Of a DNA stretch of 64,000 nucleotides, positions 50,609 to 58,441 are shown piece by piece. A program made the translations under genes and the position numbers. How positions within the stretch are numbered: the first letter of the stretch is position 1; every line of letters starts with the position of its first letter. Source of the DNA: CAVOHU01 sp963843385 (GTDB lineage Bacteria; Acidobacteriota; Vicinamibacteria; Vicinamibacterales; JAKQTR01); NCBI GenBank assembly GCA_963843385.1, contig CAWJJY010000005.1, positions 868,001 to 932,000 of the forward strand. The letters run 5' to 3'. The notes under the pieces are model-generated. The model worked only from the letters and a program-made list of their open reading frames with translations, was not told the origin of the DNA and ran no database searches.

Positions 50609-52276
50609 GTGGTTTCGGGCGCTTCTGCACTGCCCCTCTCGCAAGTCGAGGTGCTGGTGGTCGATTGTCAGGCCACCGCTGCGGCGCCCCGCGGGCAGCT
50701 GCTCGAAATCGGATGGGCCAGGGCCGGCGCCGTCATCTCGCATCCGCACGCGTGCCTGATCGTAATGCCTGACGGCGAGCGCGTTCCCCCTGCGGTCGTC
50801 CGGATCACGGGCATCACCGATCGCATGGCGCGGACCGGTGTCCAACTCCGGGATGCGTGGCGGGCGCTCGCGGCCGAGGCCGCGACCTTCGACCTGCAGC
50901 CGGCACCGACCGTCATCCACTTCGCCCGCTTCGAGACACCGTATCTTTACCAGATGGCCGGCGGCACGCCTCCTCTCGACCTCATCTGCACGCATGAGAT
51001 CGCGAGGCGCGTCCTGCCCGACCTGCCGCGCCGGAGCCTGCGTGCGATCGCGGGGTACTTCGGGCTGGCCGTCGGTGTTCTGCGCCGGAGCGCGGACCAC
51101 GTGGAGGCGACCGCCTTCGTCTGGCGCGAGCTGGTGAGTCTGCTCGAGGCACAGGGTGTCGGGACGTGGAGCGGGCTGCGCGACTGGCTCGCCTCGCCGG
51201 TGGGGTCGACCAAGCGGCGCCGCGTCTGGCCGATGCCGCGCGAGGCGCGCCTCGCACTGCCCGATGCTCCCGGCGTCTACCGGATGTTGCGAAAGAGCGG
51301 TGACGTGCTGTACGTCGGCAAAGCCACCTGCCTCCGCCATCGGGTCAACAGCTACTTCCGCCGCCAGCGCGGCGTCCCCGAGCGAATGCTCGAGATGCTC
51401 TCGCAGGCGCGCGCCGTCTCCTTCGATGTCGCTCCAAGCGCGCTCGAGGCGGCGCTGGTCGAGCCCGACGAGATCAAACGCTATCGCCCGCCCTACAACA
51501 TCTCGCTCACCGACGGGACTCGCCATGTATGGTTCACGCCTCCCGATCTGAGCGATCGCAGCGCACGACCCTCACGGCGCTGTCGCGTTGGGCCCTTTCC
51601 ATCGGCAGACGCGCTCGATCAGTTCGCGGCGATGGCGCGGGCGAGCCGCGCCGCCCTGGGCGATGGCCGATGGGCACCCGACGACACGGTGTTCAGCGAC
51701 GGGTACGCGCGCTTTTGCGCGGCCCACGTCGAGCTGTCGCCGGGCCACGCCGGAAGGCCCGCGAGCTTGCTGCGCCTGGGCACGCGATTGTGGCGAGAGG
51801 GCCGGCGAGATCGGGACGAGGACCAGGACTCCGGTGCAGACGACGACGCGTCAATGGCGATCGTCCGTCCGGTTTCCGCGTGGACGCCCGAATCCGTGCA
51901 GCGCTCGCTGGAACGGCTCGCGATTCGCGCGGCGCTCGCCCGCCGCCGCGCTGCGTGGTTCACGCGGCTGGTCGACGCGAGCCTGACCTGGCGCGAGCCC
52001 GGTGCCAAACGGTCCAGGATGCTCGTCATCGTGGGCGGCGAGATTACGGTCCGGACAGAGGTCGATCCGGAGGTCATTCCACCGATTCCGCCTTGCCACT
52101 CGCGTCCGGTTGCCGAACGCCACGCGGCCTTCACCCTCGCCCGTTTCGATCGGGCACGCGTACTCACCACGGAGCTCAAGCGATTGGCAGCCGCCGGCGC
52201 TCCGGTGGCGGTGCGGTTCGGCGTGGCTCCACCGCTTGCCGAGGCACGCCTCGCCTGTCTCCTTGCGTGGCTGTAA
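50609..52276 (+). CDS. Exonuclease-like plus GIY-YIG (UvrC/Cho-like) nuclease fusion
   Basis: This 555-aa protein has an N-terminal DnaQ-type exonuclease fold: VEVLVVDCQATA (Exo I, where DxE is D-C-Q), HFARFETPYLY (Exo II) and HVEATAFVWRE (Exo III). Its second domain is GIY-YIG: DAPGVYRMLRKSGDVLYVGK, CLRHRVNSYFRR, then an E-rich ALVEPDEIKRYRPPYNI, like the UvrC N-terminus and Cho. A C-terminal region of about 200 residues is unassigned. The Gln in the Exo I motif questions exonuclease activity. GTG 50609 follows GAGGTG. The next gene starts 1 bp after the stop. Confidence 0.78.
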   Translation: MVSGASALPLSQVEVLVVDCQATAAAPRGQLLEIGWARAGAVISHPHACLIVMPDGERVPPAVVRITGITDRMARTGVQLRDAWRALAAEAATFDLQPAPTVIHFARFETPYLYQMAGGTPPLDLICTHEIARRVLPDLPRRSLRAIAGYFGLAVGVLRRSADHVEATAFVWRELVSLLEAQGVGTWSGLRDWLASPVGSTKRRRVWPMPREARLALPDAPGVYRMLRKSGDVLYVGKATCLRHRVNSYFRRQRGVPERMLEMLSQARAVSFDVAPSALEAALVEPDEIKRYRPPYNISLTDGTRHVWFTPPDLSDRSARPSRRCRVGPFPSADALDQFAAMARASRAALGDGRWAPDDTVFSDGYARFCAAHVELSPGHAGRPASLLRLGTRLWREGRRDRDEDQDSGADDDASMAIVRPVSAWTPESVQRSLERLAIRAALARRRAAWFTRLVDASLTWREPGAKRSRMLVIVGGEITVRTEVDPEVIPPIPPCHSRPVAERHAAFTLARFDRARVLTTELKRLAAAGAPVAVRFGVAPPLAEARLACLLAWL

Positions 52277-52277
52277 C

Positions 52278-53345
52278 ATGCGCGTGCTGTTCGTGTCCGA
52301 TACGCACCTGGGATTCGATCTTCCCGCCCGTCCGCGCGTGGCCCGACGTCGCCGGGGCGATGACTTCTTCCACAACTTCGAGCGGGCCCTTGACGAAGCC
52401 AGGACGGGCGAGATCGACGTGGTGGTACACGGCGGCGATCTCCTCTTCCGGAGCCGCGTGCCGGCCTGGCTCGCCGAGGCAGCGCTCGCACCGCTGAAAC
52501 GTCTTGCCTCGTCCGGCGTGCCTGTGTTGCTCGTGCCGGGCAACCACGAACGGGCGCGGCTGCCGTATCCCTTACTCGCTCTGCACGAGAACCTGTACGT
52601 CTTCGACCGGCCGCGCACCTTCGTGCTCGACGCGGGCGGCGTCCGCGTCGCCTTCATCGGGTTTCCATATACAAGAGCGATCCGGCACCGGTTTTCCGAG
52701 GTGTTTGCCGCGGCGAGGCTCAACACCTGCGATGCACCGCCTGCGCTCGCGGTGAATGGTGGCGAACGACGACGAGGTCCTGCCGAAGTCGAGCAGAGCA
52801 AGCCGGGCGAAGCAAGGACGGGAGACGTCCAGGTGCTGTGCATCCATCAGTGCGTCGAGGGCGCTACATGCGGCCCTGGCAACTTCACGTTCCGGTTCGG
52901 AGACGATGTGATCCGGACCGCAGACTTGCCTCGCGAGATTGCGGCCACCCTCAGCGGGCACATTCACCGCCACCAGGTGCTGAGGCCGGCCGGGCGGTCT
53001 CCGGTCATCTATGCCGGTTCCGTCGAGCGCACCTCATTCGCAGAAGCCTGGGAGACGAAGGGATACGTGATCCTCGAGTTCACGCGGTCCGGTCTCGGCG
53101 CGTTCGAGTTTCGGTCGCTCCCGGCCCGGCCGATGGTGGCGTGCGCGGTCACACTCGACGGCGTGGGCCCGTCGGAGGTTCAGGCCCGTGTGGCGGCGGC
53201 CATCGAATCGACGCCGCAGGACGCCGTGGTCCAGTTGCGTGTCGCTGGCGGGATTCCGCGGATGCTCACAGCCGAGTTGCTGCGGTCGCTTGCAGGATCG
53301 CGCAATGTCACGCTCGCGATCCGGGCGGGCGACGGGAGCGGATGA
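52278..53345 (+). CDS. SbcD/Mre11-like metallophosphoesterase
   Basis: This 355-aa protein has the DNA-repair phosphoesterase motif set: LFVSDTHLGFD (D and H), VHGGDLLF, PGNHERA, CIHQCVEG and LSGHIHRHQVL. The position of the HIH and the capping C-terminal part resemble SbcD/Mre11 nucleases. A short insert (GGERRRGPAEVEQSKPGEAR) is unusual. It starts 1 bp after the upstream fusion nuclease stop, so the two are co-transcribed and probably work together on damaged or structured DNA. No SbcC/Rad50 ATPase is nearby. Confidence 0.8.
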   Translation: MRVLFVSDTHLGFDLPARPRVARRRRGDDFFHNFERALDEARTGEIDVVVHGGDLLFRSRVPAWLAEAALAPLKRLASSGVPVLLVPGNHERARLPYPLLALHENLYVFDRPRTFVLDAGGVRVAFIGFPYTRAIRHRFSEVFAAARLNTCDAPPALAVNGGERRRGPAEVEQSKPGEARTGDVQVLCIHQCVEGATCGPGNFTFRFGDDVIRTADLPREIAATLSGHIHRHQVLRPAGRSPVIYAGSVERTSFAEAWETKGYVILEFTRSGLGAFEFRSLPARPMVACAVTLDGVGPSEVQARVAAAIESTPQDAVVQLRVAGGIPRMLTAELLRSLAGSRNVTLAIRAGDGSG

Positions 53346-53570
53346 CGAACGTCACCCGAGAGAGGCGGCGTCGGCGTTACACAGGTCCCGTGATGCGACA
53401 GCCGGCGCTCGCCCTGGCGGGAAATCCGCAGGGGATCGTGGCGTTATCTGCCCACCTGCTCGCTGGCCGCACGGCGCAGTCGACTATCCCTGAGTGCGTG
53501 GGCACGTTCCGGGCGGCCTCGTTCGAGCGTCCCGGGACGTGTCAGAGGTTTCGGGCGACGGCTCCCGGCC

Positions 53571-53576
53571 TATAAT
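53571..53576 (+). promoter_or_regulatory. Perfect TATAAT -10 upstream of the GlcD-like gene
   Basis: TATAAT is exact and stands out in GC-rich DNA, with a weak GTTTCG at the -35 spacing. It leaves a leader of roughly 100 nt before the gene. The rest of 53346-53669 shows no gene. Confidence 0.5.
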
Positions 53577-53669
53577 TCGTCTCATCCTGCTTGCAGATCG
53601 GCTCTTGTTCCCGAACGTGCAGTTCCGGGATCCAACATGCAGGTGGGGTGAACCGTAGTCCCGCATCGA

Positions 53670-55097
53670 GTGTCGGAGGATTCCAGATGGCACGAAAGCC
53701 GGTACCGGCGTGTTGACGCCCGGGTCGTTCACGAACTCCGGTCCATCGTCGGCGACGCTCGCGTGCTCGTCGATTCGGACCTCCTCGAGCGGTACTCCCA
53801 CGACGAAGTGGTCGGCCTGTCGGCGAGGCCGGATGTCGTGGTTCGAGTGGCCGCCACCTCGGAGGTATCCGAGATCCTGAAACTCGCGCAGCGAGAGCGC
53901 ATTCCCGTGACGCCTCGCGGAGCGGGCTTCGGGCTGAGCGGCGGCGCGGTGCCGGTATGCGGCGGCATTGTCCTGTCGCTCGAGAAGATGAACCGGATCA
54001 TCGAGATCGACCGGGCGAACATGATGGTGACCGTCGAGCCTGGCGTGATCACCGGAGATCTCCATCGTGCGGTCGAAGCGGAGGGCCTGTTCTATCCGCC
54101 CGATCCGGCGAGCCTCGACTCGTGCAGCATCGGCGGCAACATCGCCGAAAACGCCGGCGGACCTCGCGCCGTCAAGTACGGGGTCACGAAGGACTACGTG
54201 TGCGGCGTCGAAGCGGTGCTGCCATCGGGCCAGGTGATCGTCGCCGGTGGCAAACTGGTCAAGAACGTGACGGGCTACAACCTCGTGCAGCTGCTCATCG
54301 GGTCGGAGGGAACCCTCGCCGTCGTCACGAAGATCGTGCTTCGGCTGCTGCCGCTGCCGAAGCTGCACGTCGATCTGCTCGTGCCCTACCCCGCCTTCCA
54401 GCCCGCGGCCGACACGGTCGCCGACATCATCGGTCACCGTATCCTGCCGACGGCGATCGAGTTCATGGAACGCGACAGCTTCCTCGCCGTCGAACGGCTG
54501 CTCGGCCGGCCTGCGCCATTCCGGGACGCCGCCGCCCACCTGCTCATCCAGATCGACGGCAACAACCGGGAGGCGATCGATTCAGACATCGGCATCATCA
54601 GCGAGCTGTGCCAGCAGCACGGAGCCGATGATGCCCTGGTCGCGGAGGACGGGCCGACCCGCGACCGGCTCTGGGAGTTCCGGCGCAAGATCATCGAAGC
54701 GCTCAAGCACGAGAGTCCAATCAGCCACATGGAAGACGTCGTGGTGCCGCGTGCGTCCATCGGCCGGCTCCTGCACGCGATGAAGGACATCGCGGGCCGT
54801 CACGCGGTGCGCATCGTGAGTTTTGGCCATGCGGGCGACGGCAACGTACACGTGAACGTGCTGAAAGACCAGCTGGCCGACGCCGAATGGTCCAGGATCG
54901 TGCCTGTCGTACAGGAAGAAATCTACCGCATGGCCCTGTCGCTTGGCGGCACGATCACGGGGGAGCACGGGATTGGCGCCACGCGCCGGAAGTTCCTGCC
55001 GCTGGCGCTCGACGAGGCCCAAATCTCAATCCAGCGAGGCATCCGCGACCTCTTCGATCCCAACCACATTCTGAACCCGGACAAGATCTTCCCGTAG
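53670..55097 (+). CDS. GlcD-like FAD-linked oxidase, possible N-terminal frameshift
   Basis: This protein of about 470 aa has a PCMH-type FAD-binding domain (RPDVVVRVAATSEVSEILKL; VTPRGAGFGLSGGAVPVCGG; DPASLDSCSIGGNIAENAGG) and a C-terminal catalytic domain with FGHAGDGNVHVNVL and GEHGIGATRRKFL. It matches glycolate/D-lactate oxidase subunit GlcD. GTG 53670 opens the intact frame, but ATG 53687, directly after GGAGG, starts MARKPVPA in another frame and rejoins at VDARVVHELRS if one base (T53711) is removed. The true start is therefore probably 53687 with a one-base error. No GlcE/GlcF partner is adjacent. Confidence 0.82.
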   Translation: MSEDSRWHESRYRRVDARVVHELRSIVGDARVLVDSDLLERYSHDEVVGLSARPDVVVRVAATSEVSEILKLAQRERIPVTPRGAGFGLSGGAVPVCGGIVLSLEKMNRIIEIDRANMMVTVEPGVITGDLHRAVEAEGLFYPPDPASLDSCSIGGNIAENAGGPRAVKYGVTKDYVCGVEAVLPSGQVIVAGGKLVKNVTGYNLVQLLIGSEGTLAVVTKIVLRLLPLPKLHVDLLVPYPAFQPAADTVADIIGHRILPTAIEFMERDSFLAVERLLGRPAPFRDAAAHLLIQIDGNNREAIDSDIGIISELCQQHGADDALVAEDGPTRDRLWEFRRKIIEALKHESPISHMEDVVVPRASIGRLLHAMKDIAGRHAVRIVSFGHAGDGNVHVNVLKDQLADAEWSRIVPVVQEEIYRMALSLGGTITGEHGIGATRRKFLPLALDEAQISIQRGIRDLFDPNHILNPDKIFP

Positions 55098-55217
55098 CCC
55101 CTGCCCTGCGGAAGAGCGCGAAGAATCGCGCGCGATCTCGCCACCACGCTCGCGACCAGCTTGCGAACGCCGCGCGTCCGGCTCGCGTGGACCGTCGGCG
55201 TTCCGGGACGAACGAGA

Positions 55218-55718
55218 TCAGTCGGACCGTTCTACAGTGGGCGCAGGCAATGGTACGCGCGAAGCGGCGAGGATCCGGACCTCCAGGGGAAGTCGCTTCT
55301 GCAAGGTGAAGTTGGCGATGCCTTCGACACGAACGAGCTGTTCAAGCTGTTTCCCCGGACACGCCTGCGCGACGGTCCGGACGGCCGACTCACATCCGAT
55401 GACGCCAATCGCGTCATAGCCATCCGCTTCCCGGGTGAATCTCTTCGCGAGATCGCGTGACCACAGGCACATCGGCGTGGTTGACGGCGTCCGGAACACC
55501 GCGCTCTTCTTGCCGCTTCGAACTGCCTCCAGCTGCAGCGTCTTCACGTGCTTCGTGAAGCTGTCGGCTCGTCCGAACACTGACGTCCACCGGAACAGCG
55601 GCTCTCGGTTCGTCCAGGCCAGATGCATGCGGGGACAGACGTTGCATGCGACGAACAGCACGGCTCGAGCCCGATCGAACCGGTTCCCGACCGGAACCGG
55701 GCTTACCGCAAGCGGCAT
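55218..55718 (-). CDS. Cys-containing protein (166 aa), unknown
   Basis: The ATG at 55718 follows AGAGGGG. The protein has VLFVACNVCPRMHLAWTNRE, SFTKHVKTLQLEAVRSGKKS, FRTPSTTPMCLWSRDLAKRF and YDAIGVIGCESAVRTVAQAC. The spaced cysteines (ACNVC, MCLW, IGCES, QAC) and the glycine-rich IGVIGCE loop suggest a metal or thiol function, but I cannot name the family. It starts 15 bp after the oxidoreductase gene stop on the same strand, so the two are very likely one operon. Confidence 0.6.
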   Translation of the reverse strand: MPLAVSPVPVGNRFDRARAVLFVACNVCPRMHLAWTNREPLFRWTSVFGRADSFTKHVKTLQLEAVRSGKKSAVFRTPSTTPMCLWSRDLAKRFTREADGYDAIGVIGCESAVRTVAQACPGKQLEQLVRVEGIANFTLQKRLPLEVRILAASRVPLPAPTVERSD

Positions 55719-55733
55719 GGTTCCCCTCTTTCC

Positions 55734-56477
55734 TCAGGCTTCGAAGGTGCGGCCCAGCCTGCACGCTTCAGCGAGATACCCTTGGCGCGTCTCGGGCCCC
55801 ACGGCGTTGACAGCCCAGAAGTAGGCGTGCTCGACCGAGTGGATGCCGGGATAGCGGAACCCCCACGAGTCGATGAGAAGTTCCATCGCGTCCTTCAATC
55901 CATGTTCATAGTCCGCCTGGTTGAAGAACGTCGTGCTGATGAGGAGCGCCTTCTTGTGATGAAGCAGGGGGATTCGGCCGCCCACCTCGCCTTGCCAGCC
56001 CGCAGGCGTCAGCCTGTAGGCGAACCCGTAGGTGAACACGCGCTCGATCCAGCCTTTCAGGATTGCGGGGAACCCCAGCCAGTAGACCGGCGCGATGAAG
56101 GCGAGGCCGTCAGCCGCCCGCACCCGATCCTGCTCGCGCACGACGTCCTTCGGGCGCTGGGCGTGAACGATTCGTGCGAGCTCGCGCACGCTCTTGCTGC
56201 CCAGCCACCGTCGGGCGATCATCCGGCGCAACGGTCCTCCAGCCGATCGGATCGCACGTTCCTTCAGTTGCATGCGCTCCAACATCTCGTCTGGCACCGA
56301 GTCATCGGCGAAAAAGGCGTTGTCCAGTGCCCCGAACACCGGATTGAACCGCTCCGCATAGAGGTCGACAACCTCCACGTCGTGTCCTGCCTGCTTCAGG
56401 CCGGCCTCGAAACGATCGAGAACAGCCCCGCAGAATGAACGCCGGTCCGGATGTGCAAAGACCGTCAGGACTCTCAC
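55734..56477 (-). CDS. NAD(P)H-dependent flavin oxidoreductase (MdaB/Kef-type)
   Basis: GTG 56477 follows GAGGAGGG and gives a 247-aa flavodoxin-like protein: VLTVFAHPDRRSFCGAVLDR, EVVDLYAERFNPVF, APVYWLGFPAILKGWIERVF and TYGFAY. This matches NQO-type quinone reductases that make two-electron reductions to avoid radical formation. An insert of about 40 residues (ERAIRSAGGPLRRMIARRWL) is longer than usual. The likely role is quinone detoxification, with the unknown Cys protein as partner. Confidence 0.82.
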   Translation of the reverse strand: MRVLTVFAHPDRRSFCGAVLDRFEAGLKQAGHDVEVVDLYAERFNPVFGALDNAFFADDSVPDEMLERMQLKERAIRSAGGPLRRMIARRWLGSKSVRELARIVHAQRPKDVVREQDRVRAADGLAFIAPVYWLGFPAILKGWIERVFTYGFAYRLTPAGWQGEVGGRIPLLHHKKALLISTTFFNQADYEHGLKDAMELLIDSWGFRYPGIHSVEHAYFWAVNAVGPETRQGYLAEACRLGRTFEA

Positions 56478-56652
56478 GTTGACCCTCCTCTGGACATTCC
56501 ACGGGGGCGGCCATGAGATGGATGGCGGGGCTCTCGAGCGTGCGCCGGTGAATTCGGTCACGCCGGGCGTTTGTTGCCGGTGTCCTCCAGGATCTTCGCG
56601 ACGTGTCAGTGACTGCGGGCCGTATCGCCTTGCTTCGCTTGCGCTCCTTCCT

Positions 56653-56788
56653 TCAGGCGATTGTGACACCTGCGATGATCAGCATGACGACCCCGACGAA
56701 AAGGACAACGGGCGGCGGCACACCGTCTTCCTCGGTCGCGATTGTGCCACCCGTCGTGGCCGCGGTCAACGCAGAGCTCGTCAGACAT
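56653..56788 (-). pseudogene. Small TM protein (about 45 aa), possible one-base frameshift
   Basis: On the minus strand, ATG 56788 starts MSDELCVD. After one extra base, the sequence continues as ATTGGTIATEEDGVPPPVVL then FVGVVMLIIAGVTIA and a stop at 56653. The 136-bp length is 3n+1. The C-terminal hydrophobic helix is clear; no strong ribosome site is seen. The rest of the stretch 56478-57133 holds nothing else recognisable. Confidence 0.35.
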
Positions 56789-57133
56789 CCGCGCGTCGCC
56801 GCTCGCCCTTACCGCAGGTGGCCGGCCAACGCTACGCGGTCTTCAGCGCCCGATCGACGACCCGTGGCGCGCGCTCGACGACAGGCAAATATGCAGGTGG
56901 CGGCCCCTCGGGTTTTCGCTTGCCCTGTTCCCACTGTTGCTGATGTGTTGTTAGTAAATGAAATGACCGGTTCCGTTTAACAAGTGATTTGTCCGCTTTC
57001 GCTACAGTGACGCCTGTAGGCGCTGTGGGCCGGCCGCGGCGTCTTGGTGTAGGCTCGTGAATGGGTAACCACATCTGGACTCGGCACGGGCCTGCGGCAT
57101 GCCGACGGTGCCGTGTCTCGGGAGGACTGACCC

Positions 57134-57811
57134 ATGCAGAAGACGCTGATGCTGTCGGGCCTGATGGCACTTGCTGCGGCGACCGCCTCCGCGCAGGATC
57201 CGGTGACGGTGGCCGGCAAGTACTGCAAAGTCGCATTCGAGAACGAATATGTGCGTGTGTTGCGCTGGAGCGAAGGTCCCGGGGCCAAGGTCCCCATGCA
57301 CGAGCACCCGGCGCTCGTGAGCGTGTTCCTGTCAGCGGGCAGGACGCGTTTCACCTCGCCCGACGGAACGACCAGGGAGGTCGTGACCAAAGCCGGACAG
57401 GCGACATGGAGTGAACCCGAGAAACACGCCAGCGAGAACCTGAGTGCCGCGCCTGTCGAGCTGATTCAAGTCGAACTCAAGAAGAGACCCGACCCCGCGA
57501 TGACGGGCGTCGCCGCCTCCGAAGACTCGGTCCAGGTCGACCCGAAGCACTACACGCGGGAGTTCCAGAACGACCGAATACGCCTCCTGCGGGTGCACTA
57601 CGGACCGAAAGAGAAGTCCGTGATGCACGCGCATCCGGCAAACGTCACGGTCTTTCTCACGGACTCCGACGCGAGATTCGCATTCCCGGACGGCACGACG
57701 GTTCCGGCCGGATTCGTGGCGGGACAGGCTGAATGGGCCAACAAAGGGCGCCATCGGACCGAGAACACCGGAACCAGGGCGCTCGACGTGATTATGGTCG
57801 AACTGCGCTAG
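57134..57811 (+). CDS. Secreted two-cupin protein
   Basis: This 225-aa protein has a signal peptide (KTLMLSGLMALAAATASAQD) and two cupin-type repeats with the same plan: ENEYVRVLRWSEGPG..PMHEHPALVSVFL and QNDRIRLLRVHYGPK..VMHAHPANVTVFL. Each carries the HxHP metal-binding pair. Its role could be a metal-dependent enzyme or a small-molecule binding protein; I cannot name a substrate. GGGAGG lies before the ATG. A second, cytosolic cupin gene follows about 280 bp downstream. Confidence 0.75.
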   Translation: MQKTLMLSGLMALAAATASAQDPVTVAGKYCKVAFENEYVRVLRWSEGPGAKVPMHEHPALVSVFLSAGRTRFTSPDGTTREVVTKAGQATWSEPEKHASENLSAAPVELIQVELKKRPDPAMTGVAASEDSVQVDPKHYTREFQNDRIRLLRVHYGPKEKSVMHAHPANVTVFLTDSDARFAFPDGTTVPAGFVAGQAEWANKGRHRTENTGTRALDVIMVELR

Positions 57812-58093
57812 TGTCCCGAGTCAGGAGTTCGGTGACAACTCGTCCGGGGCGCGTCCGGGGCGCGTCCAGAGCGCGGCGCCCGGATCGCAACGCGCGACGA
57901 CACCCTGGATTTCGGCCCTCGACGGCTGCAGGCGAAACCCGCCACCGTTTCGGGTGCGTCCCACGGCGAGGGAGCGCGAGCATCCACCGTAGTAACATGG
58001 CGTGGGGGCCGCGTCATCCTGGATCCGGCCCCACATCGCGGACGCGGCGCGCCACCGATGCGGAACTCGCACCGCATGAAGAGGGGAGATCCG

Positions 58094-58441
58094 ATGTCCA
58101 CACCGACCCCGACATTGCCACCGGCAGAAGCGCTGCTGCTTCAGGCGCTGGTCAGCCCCACCGAACAGGGCATCGCGAGCCGCGTGCTGGCCAAGACCGC
58201 TGGCGGCAACATCACGCTCTTTGCGTTCGACGCGGGCCAGGGACTCACCGAGCACACCTCGCCGTTCGATGCGCTCGTGATGGTCCTCGAAGGCGCCCTC
58301 ACCCTGACCATCGGCGGCGCACCGGTTCGCGCAACGCCCGGCACCATCGTGCGCATGCCCGCCGGTGTTCCGCACGCGCTCGATGCGCCTGAGCCGGCTC
58401 GGATGTTGCTCGTCATGTTGTTGGATCCCAAGAAGGGGTGA
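58094..58441 (+). CDS. Single-domain cupin protein (115 aa)
   Basis: ATG 58094 follows AGGGGAGA. It has one cupin fold: ITLFAFDAGQGLTEHTSPFD, ALVMVLEGALTLTIGG, PGTIVRMPAGVPHALDAPEP. Of the classic metal ligands, one His in EHT and one in PHAL are visible. It has no signal peptide, so it is likely cytosolic. It overlaps the convergent hydrolase gene by 29 bp. Function unknown. Confidence 0.8.
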   Translation: MSTPTPTLPPAEALLLQALVSPTEQGIASRVLAKTAGGNITLFAFDAGQGLTEHTSPFDALVMVLEGALTLTIGGAPVRATPGTIVRMPAGVPHALDAPEPARMLLVMLLDPKKG

